Part shown: positions 37,926 to 46,684 of the stretch, piece by piece
How the letters are laid out: each line of letters begins with the position of its first letter
Position numbering within the stretch: the stretch's first letter is position 1
NCBI GenBank assembly: GCA_902779185.1
Contig: CACZAM010000003.1
Location: 38,483 to 102,482, forward strand
DNA: 64,000 nucleotides
Reading direction: 5' to 3'
Source of the DNA: an uncultured Eubacteriales bacterium
Lineage (GTDB): Bacteria; Bacillota; Clostridia; Peptostreptococcales; Anaerovoracaceae
The notes under the pieces: generated by a model
The model's database searches: none
What the model was told of the DNA's origin: nothing
Seen by the model: only the letters and a program-made list of their open reading frames with translations
Position numbers and translations under genes: made by a program

Positions 37926-38639
37926 ATGAGATTGATAAAAAAAGACAGACTGGCCGCCAGCAGCTGCGGGGCAGATGTAAAGCTGTCCGTTGAAGGAGCC
38001 TTCCGTATAGTGGAGGACATGGTCACCGAACTGATGGGTGACCAGCATATCGACGGTGTCACATGCATGAGCGAATACGGCGGCATGTGGGTCTTCGTCA
38101 GAAACAGGATCGAGATGCCACAGCAGCTCGCATGGATGGACGAGTACACGGCTACGAGCTACATCAGCTCCTTCTCAAAGATCAGACTTTACATAGATAC
38201 CGTGCTTCAGAAGGCAGACGGCAGTATAGCTCTTAAATCCAGACTCGAGCTCTGCGCGGTGGATCTTGAAACAGGCAAGATCAGAAAGTCTGAGACTGTA
38301 GGCGTTGGTGAGAAGACTCCCGCCGAGGAGCCGTTTTTCGAGATCGCTTACTCAAAGGCAAAACCTGTACGCGGCGAACTTATCGATGAGATAACAGTGC
38401 GCTCCGCGGACATAGATTACTGCCACCACACAAACAACGTGGCTTATGTGCGTTACTTCGTGAATCAGATAGATGCCGATGATCTGATAGAGCGTCCGGT
38501 CAGGGCAATCGAGGTGCAGTATGCAGCTCAGACATATGAGGGTGACAAGCTCAGCGTCTATCGCTGCGGTTCTGAAGACGAAGCGTATGTAATTGAGAAG
38601 GACGGCAGTAAAGTCGTCAGCTGCATCATAGCGAGATAA
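37926..38639 (+). CDS. Acyl-ACP thioesterase
   Basis: 237 residues with a double hotdog fold. The N-terminal domain has EMPQQLAWMDEYTATSYISSFSK; the second has DIDYCHHTNNVAYVRYF, the typical catalytic Asp/Asn/His region of bacterial acyl-ACP thioesterases. It releases free fatty acids from acyl carrier protein in the cytoplasm. It begins 9 bases after tex; ftsH begins 15 bases after it. The three genes form an operon without an obvious common theme. Confidence 0.88.
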   Translation: MRLIKKDRLAASSCGADVKLSVEGAFRIVEDMVTELMGDQHIDGVTCMSEYGGMWVFVRNRIEMPQQLAWMDEYTATSYISSFSKIRLYIDTVLQKADGSIALKSRLELCAVDLETGKIRKSETVGVGEKTPAEEPFFEIAYSKAKPVRGELIDEITVRSADIDYCHHTNNVAYVRYFVNQIDADDLIERPVRAIEVQYAAQTYEGDKLSVYRCGSEDEAYVIEKDGSKVVSCIIAR

Positions 38640-38654
38640 AGACAGGAGAAAACA

Positions 38655-40472
38655 ATGAATGAAGTAAAAAGACCAAGGAAACCGCTGATTATTTTCTACA
38701 TAATCATGCTTCTGGTAATGTTTGCGTTCAATTCCCTGATAGCTCCGATGCTGGCCGAGGAGCAGAAGATCAAGGAAGTGGACTACGGCACTTTCATGAC
38801 CATGACTGAAGAGGGGAATGTAGGGTCTGTACAGATCGAAGAAAACCAGATCCTTTTTACGAGCAAGGACGGGAAAGAAACATACCGTACCGGTGTTATG
38901 AACGACCCGGATCTGGTCAACCGCCTGCACGCGTCAGGCGCGGAGTTCACCAGCAAGATAATCAAGGAGATGTCTCCGCTTGCGGCCTTCTTCCTGAGCT
39001 GGATACTGCCGATCTTCATATTCGTCGCGCTGGGACAGTTCCTGAGCAAAAGAATGATGGATAAGGCCGGCGGCCCGGGTTCTATGATGTTCAATATGGG
39101 CAAGAGCAATGCCAGAGTCTATGTAAAGTCCTCAGACGGGATCAAGTTTGATGATGTTGAGGGTGTTGACGAGGCAGAGGAGAATCTGCAGGAGATAGTG
39201 GATTATCTGCACGATCCTGCAAAGTACAGGGAGATCGGAGCGTCGATGCCGAAAGGTGTCCTGCTGGTCGGCCCTCCGGGAACAGGAAAGACAATGCTTG
39301 CCAAGGCTGTTGCCGGTGAAGCTGAAGTGCCGTTCTTCTCGATGTCGGGCTCCGAATTCGTTGAGATGTTTGTAGGCATGGGAGCATCGAAGGTCCGTGA
39401 CCTGTTCAGACAGGCCAAGGAGAAAGCTCCGTGCATCGTGTTTATCGATGAGATAGATGCTATCGGGCAGAAGAGAAACAGCGGTAATTTCGGCGGCAAT
39501 GACGAAAGAGAGCAGACGCTCAATCAGCTGCTGACAGAGATGGACGGATTTGAAGGCAACAGCGGAGTCATAATTCTCGCAGCGACCAACAGACCGGAAT
39601 CGCTCGATCCTGCTCTCACAAGACCTGGCCGCTTTGACCGCAGAGTACCGGTAGAGCTGCCGGATCTTAAGGGCAGGGAAGCGATTCTCAAAGTACATGC
39701 CTCAAAGATAAAGACCGAAGATAATATAGATTATATGGCAGTAGCCCGCATGGCATCCGGAGCGTCCGGCGCTGAGCTTGCCAATATAGTAAATGAAGCG
39801 GCGCTCCGAGCGGTAAGGGACGGACGCAGCGCGGCGTCACAGGCCGACTTTGAGGAAAGCATAGAGGTGGTCATCGCGGGATACGAGAAGAAGAACTCGA
39901 TCCTTACCGACCAGGAGAAGAAAGTTGTGGCGTATCACGAGATAGGCCATGCGCTTGTGGCGGCCATGCAACAGCATTCGGCCCCTGTACAGAAGATCAC
40001 CATCGTACCGCGCACATCAGGCGCCCTCGGATACACACTTCAGGTAGATGAAGGTGATCACTATCTGATGACAAAGGAGGAGCTTGAGAACAAGATAGCC
40101 ACCCTGACAGGAGGCCGTGCGGCTGAGGAGATCGTCTTCGGGTCTGTCACAACCGGAGCTTCCAATGACATCGAGCAGGCCACAAGGATAGCCCGCGCCA
40201 TGATCACGCGTTTCGGCATGACCGATGACTTTGACATGGTGGCAATGGAGGCTGTGCAGAACCAGTATCTCGGAGGAGATACGACGCTTTCGTGCTCTGC
40301 CGAGACGCAGTCAAAGATAGATGAGAAAGTCGTTGAGCTTGTCAGGAAGCAGCACGAAAAAGCAAAAAAGATACTCACGGATAACCGCGGCAAGCTGGAT
40401 GAACTCGCGGAGCACCTGTATGAAAAGGAGACCATAACAGGAGAGGAATTCATGAGCATTCTGGAAGCTTAA
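38655..40472 (+). CDS. ftsH: ATP-dependent zinc metalloprotease FtsH
   Basis: 605 residues. Two membrane helices (about residues 13-32 and 110-130) flank an extracytoplasmic part. The AAA module has Walker A GPPGTGKT at ~206 and Walker B in [11 protein letters not shown], plus the arginine finger region [10 protein letters not shown]. The protease has HEIGH at ~428-432, with the third zinc ligand further on. It degrades misassembled membrane proteins and some regulators. GGAGAAAAC precedes the start. It has normal length for the family. Confidence 0.97.
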   Translation: MNEVKRPRKPLIIFYIIMLLVMFAFNSLIAPMLAEEQKIKEVDYGTFMTMTEEGNVGSVQIEENQILFTSKDGKETYRTGVMNDPDLVNRLHASGAEFTSKIIKEMSPLAAFFLSWILPIFIFVALGQFLSKRMMDKAGGPGSMMFNMGKSNARVYVKSSDGIKFDDVEGVDEAEENLQEIVDYLHDPAKYREIGASMPKGVLLVGPPGTGKTMLAKAVAGEAEVPFFSMSGSEFVEMFVGMGASKVRDLFRQAKEKAPCIVFIDEIDAIGQKRNSGNFGGNDEREQTLNQLLTEMDGFEGNSGVIILAATNRPESLDPALTRPGRFDRRVPVELPDLKGREAILKVHASKIKTEDNIDYMAVARMASGASGAELANIVNEAALRAVRDGRSAASQADFEESIEVVIAGYEKKNSILTDQEKKVVAYHEIGHALVAAMQQHSAPVQKITIVPRTSGALGYTLQVDEGDHYLMTKEELENKIATLTGGRAAEEIVFGSVTTGASNDIEQATRIARAMITRFGMTDDFDMVAMEAVQNQYLGGDTTLSCSAETQSKIDEKVVELVRKQHEKAKKILTDNRGKLDELAEHLYEKETITGEEFMSILEA

Positions 40473-40570
40473 ATGGAATAAACGGTTTAATTGGCAACCT
40501 CCATATTGTTCTTAAAAAGAACTGTTAACCGCCGCTGAAATCTGTTATTTATTTATCATGTTGTTTTAGT

Positions 40571-40600
40571 AAGGAAGATGTTTTCCGTCTTCCTTTTTTA
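40571..40600 (+). terminator. Terminator after ftsH
   Basis: AAGGAAGA (40571-40578), a 9-base loop, TCTTCCTT (40588-40595), then TTTTA. The preceding ~95 bases hold no gene. Confidence 0.8.
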
Positions 40601-40667
40601 TTTGGATAAAGCAAGCTGTTAAGGTATCATACAGATAGGATTGGGAACAGACGACAGGAAGTGCGCA

Positions 40668-42266
40668 ATGGAAAAAATGGATCAACCAGAGGTTATGAAC
40701 CGTTTGCGGGAACTCAGCAATCAGGGGAAGCAGAACTTAAAGTACCTAAAGGAGCTTAACATGCAGGCGATGAAGCAGAGGCAGCTGAAAAAGCTGACGA
40801 TACTTCATTCAAATGACCTGCACGGGGACTTTCTGGCGGAAAAGGTCGACTCAGGACTGGTCGGCGGAGTTTCCATGCTTTCCGGCTATATCAACAAAGT
40901 CAGAAATGAAGAGAAAAATGTCATCTACGCGATCGCGGGCGACATGTTCCGGGGATCCGTGATCGACAGTGAGTACAAAGGAATCTCAACGATCGAGATC
41001 ATGAATCTTCTGACGCCTGATGTTGCGACAGTAGGAAACCATGAAGTCGACTACGGTCTGGCGCATCTCCTGTTTATTGAAAAATGCGCAAACTTCCCGA
41101 TCATCAACGCCAATATGTATCTGACAGTAAATGGCACACGGCTCTTCACTCCGCATTTCATTACCAAAATCGACGGTATAAAGATCCTGTTTATAGGAGT
41201 CCTCACGGAAGAGGTCCTTGCAGCTACAAAACAGGAGGAGCTGATCGGAACGCTGGTCGAGGTCCGGGATGAAGCGGAGGAGATACGCAAGGTAACTGAC
41301 GCGTATAAGACGCATGATATTGACCTGACCATTCTTCTGACGCATATAGGATTTGAAAGGGATAAAAAGCTGGCCGCGGAGCTCGCGCCTGACAAAACCA
41401 TAGATATGATCATCGGCGGCCATAGTCACACGTATCTTGAGGAGCCTTGCGTAGTGGAGGGGATCCCTATAGTCCAGGCCGCGGTCGGGACTGCTCAAAT
41501 CGGACGCTTTGACATTCTGTTCGACGGGTTACATCACCGTATCGACTCTTATACATGGGAAGCGATCCCGGTCACTGAAGAGCGGTGCCCGCGTGATAAA
41601 GCGCTTGAGGAGATCATTGACAAATACAAGAATCAGACAGATGCCAAGTACGGACGGATCCTGACACGTTTTCCGCATGCGTACAAACAGACGCGCCGCA
41701 ACAGGGAGTCCGATCTCGGCGACCTGCTGGCAGAGGGAATGAGAGAACAGCTGGGCGTCGATCTGTATCTTTTAGGCTCAGGCAGCATCCGGGGAGACTC
41801 ACTTGGTCCGATAGTTACTCTTCAGGATCTCATGGAAGTGTTCCCTTACAAAAATCCTGTGATCGGTTTCCGAATGACCGGCAAACAGTTAAGGCAGGCT
41901 GTAACCTATCTGATGCGCGATGAAGCGATCCTTGCTGAAGGGGATCACTGCGAGAATTTTCAGTTCTCAAAAGGTTTTTTATGTGAATATGACTGCGTCA
42001 GCCACAGCATACTTCAGCTTAAAATGAATGGCAGGGAGGTGCAGGATGAAGATGTGTTTATGGCTGCCGCGGAAAATTTTTTTTACAGCACCATGGAAGA
42101 AACAATGAGTATCCCGCTGGAAGAAATCCAAAAGAACGGTGATCCGGTTCGGGTGGCCGTGTCGGCGATGAATGTCCTTGAGGAATACCTGATGAGCCAT
42201 GATTTCATAAAGCTTGACGGAGTACCGCGCCTCATAATCCACACCGGTGAGGAGCAGTCAGTATAG
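40668..42266 (+). CDS. Bifunctional metallophosphatase/5'-nucleotidase without signal peptide
   Basis: About 532 residues. The metallophosphoesterase motifs are complete: LHSNDLHGDF, GDMFRGS, VGNHEVDYG and GGHSHTYLEE. The C-terminal 5'-nucleotidase domain contains the GSGSIRGDS loop. Related enzymes such as UshA are usually secreted, but here the N-terminus is a charged helix (QPEVMNRLRELSNQGKQNLKYL) with no hydrophobic signal, so the protein should be cytoplasmic. I chose ATG 40668 after CAGGAAG. A substrate other than extracellular nucleotides is likely. Confidence 0.85.
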   Translation: MEKMDQPEVMNRLRELSNQGKQNLKYLKELNMQAMKQRQLKKLTILHSNDLHGDFLAEKVDSGLVGGVSMLSGYINKVRNEEKNVIYAIAGDMFRGSVIDSEYKGISTIEIMNLLTPDVATVGNHEVDYGLAHLLFIEKCANFPIINANMYLTVNGTRLFTPHFITKIDGIKILFIGVLTEEVLAATKQEELIGTLVEVRDEAEEIRKVTDAYKTHDIDLTILLTHIGFERDKKLAAELAPDKTIDMIIGGHSHTYLEEPCVVEGIPIVQAAVGTAQIGRFDILFDGLHHRIDSYTWEAIPVTEERCPRDKALEEIIDKYKNQTDAKYGRILTRFPHAYKQTRRNRESDLGDLLAEGMREQLGVDLYLLGSGSIRGDSLGPIVTLQDLMEVFPYKNPVIGFRMTGKQLRQAVTYLMRDEAILAEGDHCENFQFSKGFLCEYDCVSHSILQLKMNGREVQDEDVFMAAAENFFYSTMEETMSIPLEEIQKNGDPVRVAVSAMNVLEEYLMSHDFIKLDGVPRLIIHTGEEQSV

Positions 42267-42297
42267 AAGAACACAATAAAAAACTATAAAAAGGGAG

Positions 42298-42326
42298 TTG
42301 ACATTTCCTCCTGACAGCAGTAACAT
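42298..42326 (+). promoter_or_regulatory. Promoter of the 67-residue protein gene
   Basis: TTGACA (42298-42303), a 17-base spacer and TAACAT (42321-42326). It is 37 bases before the start codon at 42363. Confidence 0.6.
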
Positions 42327-42362
42327 ACCACTTGTATTTTTTCGGAAGGAGGAAATCAGGAA

Positions 42363-42566
42363 ATGGTTATTATTAAATGGACAAACAAATTCAGCAATGA
42401 GACAGGATATATCGCTTCGCTCTCTACAAAGAACGAGTGCTTCGTAAACACATTCGAAAAGGAGGAAGCTAAGAGATATTCTGAAAAGTCAGTTGCAGGA
42501 ATAATGAAAAAGCTTGAAGCTTATCACGAGACTGACAATAACGATTTCGAAATCATCGAAGCGTAG
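42363..42566 (+). CDS. Small protein of 67 residues, unknown
   Basis: A strong GGAAGGAGGAAA ribosome site and its own promoter and terminator make this a convincing single-gene unit. The sequence begins MVIIKWTNKFSNETGYIASL and ends in an acidic tail; there is no membrane segment and no known motif. It may be an abundant small cytoplasmic protein. Confidence 0.65.
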   Translation: MVIIKWTNKFSNETGYIASLSTKNECFVNTFEKEEAKRYSEKSVAGIMKKLEAYHETDNNDFEIIEA

Positions 42567-42570
42567 TATC

Positions 42571-42610
42571 AAACGCCCGATCATGGCATTTCCGTCAGGG
42601 CGTTTTTTAT
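42571..42610 (+). terminator. Terminator after the 67-residue gene
   Basis: AAACGCCC (42571-42578) pairs with GGGCGTTT (42598-42605), followed by TTTTAT. Confidence 0.8.
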
Positions 42611-42664
42611 TGCTGTATCATTCATTGACAAGAGTTCCTGTATGAGACTAAAATCAAGTTAACA

Positions 42665-42689
42665 ATTAATCGGTCGCAGACCGATTAAT
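42665..42689. promoter_or_regulatory. 11-bp perfect inverted repeat, probable operator
   Basis: ATTAATCGGTC (42665-42675), spacer GCA, GACCGATTAAT (42679-42689). It has no following T run and lies 20 bases before the start codon of the next gene. It could be the operator of a TetR/MarR-type repressor, or a leader hairpin next to the ribosome site (GAGAGGAG). Confidence 0.6.
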
Positions 42690-42709
42690 AATACAGAGAG
42701 GAGAATAAT

Positions 42710-43312
42710 ATGGAAAAGAATGTAATCGTAACTGTTTTCAAAGTTGAAAGCGAGGGTTTTCAGGCGCTTACAGAACTTAAGCAGGCAGCAGGCAGTGAAT
42801 CATATTTTGTAACAGCTGCAGCGCTTGTAAAGAAGGAAGGCAAAACATGCGTCGTTCTTGATGGATTCGACACCGGAGCGAAAACAGTGGATGATGAATT
42901 AAAGGGCGGACTCCTTGGAATGCTGGTAGGTGTTCTTGGCGGCCCGGTCGGAATGCTTCTCGGAGGTGCTTACGGAGCGATTGTAGGGATGAACCTTGAT
43001 GCGGCTGACGCTCTTTACGGAGCATCCATGCTTGAACAGATCGCTGACAAACTCGATGACGGAATGGTTGCGCTGGTTGCGCTTGCCGATGAGGAAGATC
43101 CTGCTGTTCTTGATGAGAAGTTCTCGAAGTTTGATGCTGTCATAGCTCGTTTTGACGCAAATGCTGTAGCTGACGAAGTTGATGAAGCCTGTGAGATGCA
43201 GGTCGAGATGGCAAGACAGGCGAGAATGAAACTGCGCAAGGAAAAGAAGGACGCTGTACGTGAGGAACTTAAGGAAAACAGTGATATCCTCAGCGCAAAC
43301 TTTACTAAATAA
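42710..43312 (+). CDS. DUF1269-like glycine-zipper membrane protein
   Basis: 200 residues. The N-terminal ~50 residues resemble the small alpha/beta domain of DUF1269-type proteins (VIVTVFKVESEGFQALTEL). A glycine-rich hydrophobic hairpin follows at ~64-93 (GGLLGMLVGVLGGPVGMLLGG), able to insert in membrane. The C-terminal part is charged and helical. Function is unknown; such proteins often appear in stress regulons. It is followed 18 bases later by a coiled-coil protein, probably its partner. Confidence 0.75.
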   Translation: MEKNVIVTVFKVESEGFQALTELKQAAGSESYFVTAAALVKKEGKTCVVLDGFDTGAKTVDDELKGGLLGMLVGVLGGPVGMLLGGAYGAIVGMNLDAADALYGASMLEQIADKLDDGMVALVALADEEDPAVLDEKFSKFDAVIARFDANAVADEVDEACEMQVEMARQARMKLRKEKKDAVREELKENSDILSANFTK

Positions 43313-43330
43313 AGTAACAGGAGAAAAATC

Positions 43331-43807
43331 ATGAGTACGGAAGAAAGATTCGAGACAGCATCAGTGAAGATGGATGAACTCAAGGCTAAGATCGAAGAAG
43401 TCAATAAGGCCTTAAAAGAATCTATCAAAGATGGGGCTGCCAATTTCAAATCTGATATGAAATTCACTCAGGAAAGCATCGATGAGATCTTTGACGACGC
43501 TGAAAAGAGGCATGATCAGAAAGTCGAAGAGAGAATTGATGAGATCATCGCTCTTGATGAGAAGCTCGACGAAAAGAAAGAAGAGAGACGTGATGCCCTG
43601 AGGGCAAGGATCGGGAATCTGCAGGATAAGATCAACGACCTGAGCCAGGCATATGCAAAGGCGGATCAGGAAGAGCTTATTATTGACCTCCTCGATTATG
43701 CGAATGACTGCCGCGAAACTGCAATTGAGATGGCAGAGGAGGCTATCCTCGCATACAAGGCTGCGGCAGAGCAGATCGCGCTTTATAACGAGAAGTACGG
43801 CAGATAA
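43331..43807 (+). CDS. Coiled-coil protein, unknown
   Basis: 158 residues, almost entirely charged helix (VKMDELKAKIEEVNKALKE..., HDQKVEERIDEIIALDEKLDEKKEERRD). No domain is recognised. It follows the DUF1269-like gene with a good ACAGGAG site and is surely co-transcribed. It might bind the C-terminal helical region of that protein. Confidence 0.7.
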   Translation: MSTEERFETASVKMDELKAKIEEVNKALKESIKDGAANFKSDMKFTQESIDEIFDDAEKRHDQKVEERIDEIIALDEKLDEKKEERRDALRARIGNLQDKINDLSQAYAKADQEELIIDLLDYANDCRETAIEMAEEAILAYKAAAEQIALYNEKYGR

Positions 43808-43819
43808 TATGAGACGCGG

Positions 43820-43844
43820 CCGGTATTAGCTTTTGTAATACCGG
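43820..43844. repeat. 9-bp inverted repeat after the coiled-coil gene
   Basis: CCGGTATTA (43820-43828), seven bases, TAATACCGG (43836-43844). It lies 13 bases after the stop codon; without a T run it is only a weak terminator candidate. Confidence 0.4.
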
Positions 43845-43873
43845 ATATGCAAAATAACCATTTTACTACTGAC

Positions 43874-43933
43874 TATAATAATGTTATTTTTTTATCAGAC
43901 AAAGAGAGCCGCACATCAGAAAGCTGATGCGGC
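43874..43933 (+). promoter_or_regulatory. Promoter and leader hairpin of the 31-residue peptide
   Basis: A TATAAT at 43874-43879 precedes a leader with a hairpin: GCCG...CATCAG (43908-43919) with CTGATGCGGC (43924-43933), two bases bulged. The peptide start is 43 bases further. The hairpin sits in the 5' leader and may affect stability. Confidence 0.4.
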
Positions 43934-43975
43934 CAGCAAATAGATAAAAAAGTAATTTATACAGGAGGAAATAAA

Positions 43976-44071
43976 ATGGTAGGAATCATCGCAGTAGCAG
44001 GAATCATCGCTGTATCCGGAGCTCTCACATATGAGTTCGAAGAGAAGATCGCTCCAAAGGAAAACAGATAA
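43976..44071 (+). CDS. Small membrane peptide of 31 residues
   Basis: ATG 43976 follows a strong ACAGGAGGAAA site. The peptide MVGIIAVAGIIAVSGALTYE has one membrane helix and ends in a charged tail (FEEKIAPKENR). No family is recognised. Its size and layout resemble the peptide at 34073; both lie next to copies of the same LysR type. Confidence 0.5.
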   Translation: MVGIIAVAGIIAVSGALTYEFEEKIAPKENR

Positions 44072-44152
44072 GACAACGAATAAGCTATAAAATAATTCCA
44101 TATTTTTCAGAAAGGAAACGATCCGGAAGCAATACCGGACCGTTCTTTTCTT

Positions 44153-45022
44153 TTATCGGATGTTTTTCATGATGTATCTGATCACGAACCTTGTCAGGGG
44201 ACCTGCATATTCGTGAGATTTGATGCCTATGCCGAGCGTGCGGTAAGCTTCGGGATCGAGCATGCGGGTGTCGTAATCACCAGGGAATTCATTTATGGTC
44301 ATCTCCGGCAGTATCGCAAGCCCCAGCCCGCGCTGCACCATGGACAGAACGGCAAAATCATCCCTTGAATAATATCTGACCTGAGGAAAGAACCCGGCAT
44401 CCTCGAAAACCCTGTGAGGATCATTGTCATAGCTCTTATAGGTCATGATGAAAGGATAATCCTTCAGCTTTTCGACCGGCACATAATCATATTTGCTCAG
44501 CTCGTGCTCCGGAGGGAAGGCGAGCAGCATAGGATCCTCAAGGATAGGGATGAAATCTATGGGAGCATTGTCACCGGGATAACTCATCAAAGCGATGTCC
44601 AGTGAGCCTTCAGCGAGACCGCTTATCATCTCGTCATGACCGAGCTCTTCGATCTGAAAGACGACCTGAGGATAATTGTTCTGAAAGTATTCTATGATCT
44701 GCGGCACCCAGTACACTGAAGTGCTTACGAAGGTCCCTATCCTGATGGTGCCCTTGCGCAGTCCCTGGATCTCTGCTACTTCCTGATCGAACTGCTCCTC
44801 GCTTTCGACGAGTCTCCTCATCGCAGGCAAAAGGGCCCTGGTTTCCTGAGTCGGCTCAACGCCGCGGTTGGTCTTGACGAGGAGAGGAAAACCGACCTCA
44901 TCCTCAAAAGCTTTCATTATCTGTGTAAGGTAGGACTGTGTGTACCCCAGAGCCTGACCGGCCTTAGTAAGGCTGCCCTTATCTATGGCAGCAAGCAGTA
45001 TCTTGATTTTCTGTGTGTTCAT
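44153..45022 (-). CDS. LysR-family transcriptional regulator
   Basis: 289 residues, complete: winged helix at the N-terminus (KIKILLAAIDKGSLTKAGQALGYTQSYLTQIMKAFEDEVG) and an effector domain. It is the intact paralogue of the truncated gene at 33426. It starts one base after the stop codon of the lytic transglycosylase-like gene read in the same direction, so the two are one unit. The effector is unknown. Confidence 0.92.
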   Translation of the reverse strand: MNTQKIKILLAAIDKGSLTKAGQALGYTQSYLTQIMKAFEDEVGFPLLVKTNRGVEPTQETRALLPAMRRLVESEEQFDQEVAEIQGLRKGTIRIGTFVSTSVYWVPQIIEYFQNNYPQVVFQIEELGHDEMISGLAEGSLDIALMSYPGDNAPIDFIPILEDPMLLAFPPEHELSKYDYVPVEKLKDYPFIMTYKSYDNDPHRVFEDAGFFPQVRYYSRDDFAVLSMVQRGLGLAILPEMTINEFPGDYDTRMLDPEAYRTLGIGIKSHEYAGPLTRFVIRYIMKNIR

Positions 45023-45023
45023 T

Positions 45024-45926
45024 CTAGTACCATCCGTGGGAACGGAAGTGCGCCCATGCCGAGGACGGAGAACCGTACCTGCCGGCTATGTATTTGAGTC
45101 CCCATCTTATCTGCGGCTCAGGATTGGTGTAATAGTCGCTTCCCTCGGAAGCCATTTTCGATCCCGGCAGGGCCTGAGGGATCCCGTGAGCTCCGCTGCG
45201 CCTGTTGTGTGAATTCGGATTCCAGCCGGATTCTCTGTTCCAGAGGTATATAAGAGGCTCCAGCTCCGCGGTGTCCCATCCGAAATCCGGCAGAAGCGAA
45301 AGGGCGTATTTCTGATATTCTCCCTTTATGCCGGCGTCTATCGGAAGCCACTCAGGAATATCGGTCGATACCGTTCCCTCCGGAATGTAATAATCTTTTT
45401 CGTCTACGCTGACGCGGCTCCAGCCGTTGCGGGTCAGGCCTGTGCGCCTGACCATCTCGTCTTTCTCCAGCGTTCCCGCGCTTTTATATGACATGTCAGC
45501 GCCAGTCCGGTAATCAGTATTTTCAGAAATCCAGACGTATTCATATACTTCCTCTACTATGCTTTCCGCGTATGTTTTCAGAGCCTTTTTTACAGTATCT
45601 TCTGCCTGATCATTCATTCGATCGGATGTATTGACAAGGGCAACCGAATAGAGCTGCCTGAAGACATGCACTTCGGTATTGTGACACCAGAGGCTGTATA
45701 CGTAACCGCAGGCCAGTATCACTGATATCAGCTCGGCCGCAATTATAGTCTTAAGTATTTTCGGCTTTGAGCTTTTTGCCCTGGCGTGCTTTGGCTGCAG
45801 GCTTTCCGTCCTGACGTGCTTAGGATTTGAGATGTCCGCCTTGAAATGTTTAGGCCTGATTATTTCCTGTTCGTATTCTATGGCGCTTACCTCTCTGAAA
45901 CCTTCATTAATTAGAGCAATATTCAA
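45024..45926 (-). CDS. Membrane-anchored SH3/lytic-transglycosylase-like wall enzyme
   Basis: 300 residues. A basic cytoplasmic head contains three degenerate 10-residue repeats ending in PK (HFKADISNPK, HVRTESLQPK, HARAKSSKPK). One membrane helix follows (~60-80). The middle part carries an SH3-like region (GLTRNGWSRVSVDEKDYYIPEG). The last ~80 residues are a compact lysozyme-like transglycosylase domain, with the probable catalytic glutamate in WNRESGWNP and AHGIPQALPGSKM. The start is TTG at 45926 without a clear ribosome site, so it may start elsewhere. The enzyme should cut peptidoglycan outside the membrane. Confidence 0.75.
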   Translation of the reverse strand: MNIALINEGFREVSAIEYEQEIIRPKHFKADISNPKHVRTESLQPKHARAKSSKPKILKTIIAAELISVILACGYVYSLWCHNTEVHVFRQLYSVALVNTSDRMNDQAEDTVKKALKTYAESIVEEVYEYVWISENTDYRTGADMSYKSAGTLEKDEMVRRTGLTRNGWSRVSVDEKDYYIPEGTVSTDIPEWLPIDAGIKGEYQKYALSLLPDFGWDTAELEPLIYLWNRESGWNPNSHNRRSGAHGIPQALPGSKMASEGSDYYTNPEPQIRWGLKYIAGRYGSPSSAWAHFRSHGWY

Positions 45927-46041
45927 ATTATCATAAGAAGTGCTGAAATATCAACTATCAGGGAGCAATAAGCACAATAAAAAACTCTGCATGCAGATAA
46001 GATGCTGAATTTGCGGCCGGCCGGAGACACTTAATAAGTGA

Positions 46042-46551
46042 TTACACAGAGCGGTTTTTAGGGGATGGTATATGGCTTAGCAGCGGCTGCGCTGCCAGTG
46101 CCACGGCGATACCCACGGCGAACTGCCCGACGTTCCACGGAATACCGACTGCCGCAAGCGCCCAGCTGCCGTACATGACGCGCTCAGCTACCAGGTAACA
46201 TGCGCACATTACGAGTCCGCCGGCTGTCATGGAAACTATTTTTGAGGTTTTCTCAATCAGGGAACCGGCAATATAAGCCATTGCAAATTTAATAATGAAG
46301 GTCCATGGTGCCCAGAAGGCAAAACCGCCAAGGATGTCACCGAGCGAAGAACCCAGGGCAGCAGCTGCTGCGCCCTGTTTTTTTCCGAGCAGAAGCACGG
46401 CAATGTAGATCATCGCGTCTCCGAGGTGCACATAACCCTGAGTCATCGGGATGGGTATCCTGAACAGGATAGTGCCAAGAAGAACAAGACATGCCATGAG
46501 TGAGGCGAATACGAGTCTGTTTGTCCGGATATCTGAAGAATTGGAACTCAT
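46042..46551 (-). CDS. ECF transporter S component
   Basis: 169 residues, about six membrane helices. The pattern VFASLMACLVLLGTILFRIPIPMTQGYVHLGDAMIYIAVLLLGKKQG is typical of substrate-binding S components of energy-coupling factor vitamin transporters, with GSSLGDILGG after it. ATG 46551 has AAGGAGG five bases upstream. No EcfA/EcfT genes are near, as expected for group II systems. It is divergent from the MocR fusion, so a pyridoxine-type substrate is a reasonable guess, not shown. Confidence 0.8.
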   Translation of the reverse strand: MSSNSSDIRTNRLVFASLMACLVLLGTILFRIPIPMTQGYVHLGDAMIYIAVLLLGKKQGAAAAALGSSLGDILGGFAFWAPWTFIIKFAMAYIAGSLIEKTSKIVSMTAGGLVMCACYLVAERVMYGSWALAAVGIPWNVGQFAVGIAVALAAQPLLSHIPSPKNRSV

Positions 46552-46684
46552 AAGGACCTCCTTTTGGCAACTGTTCTTGAAAGGAATAGATATATGAAAT
46601 ATAATAGCAGACAACTGAGACTGCAAAAATGCTCATTTTATGACATTTAAAAATAACAATTCATTCAAATTCAGGAGTTAACAA

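Noticed and set aside
42304-42355. TTTCCTCC at 42304 is fully complementary to the ribosome site GGAGGAAA at 42348, suggesting a translation switch.
   Set aside because: The first element lies in the spacer of the promoter (TTGACA 42298, TAACAT 42321), so it is upstream of the likely transcript start and not in the RNA.
46008-46040. GC-rich CGGCCGGCCGG and CACTTAATAAGTG near the ECF gene as an attachment site or operator.
   Set aside because: They lie just after the end of the ECF gene on its own strand and most likely belong to its transcript end; there are no flanking repeats or integrase.
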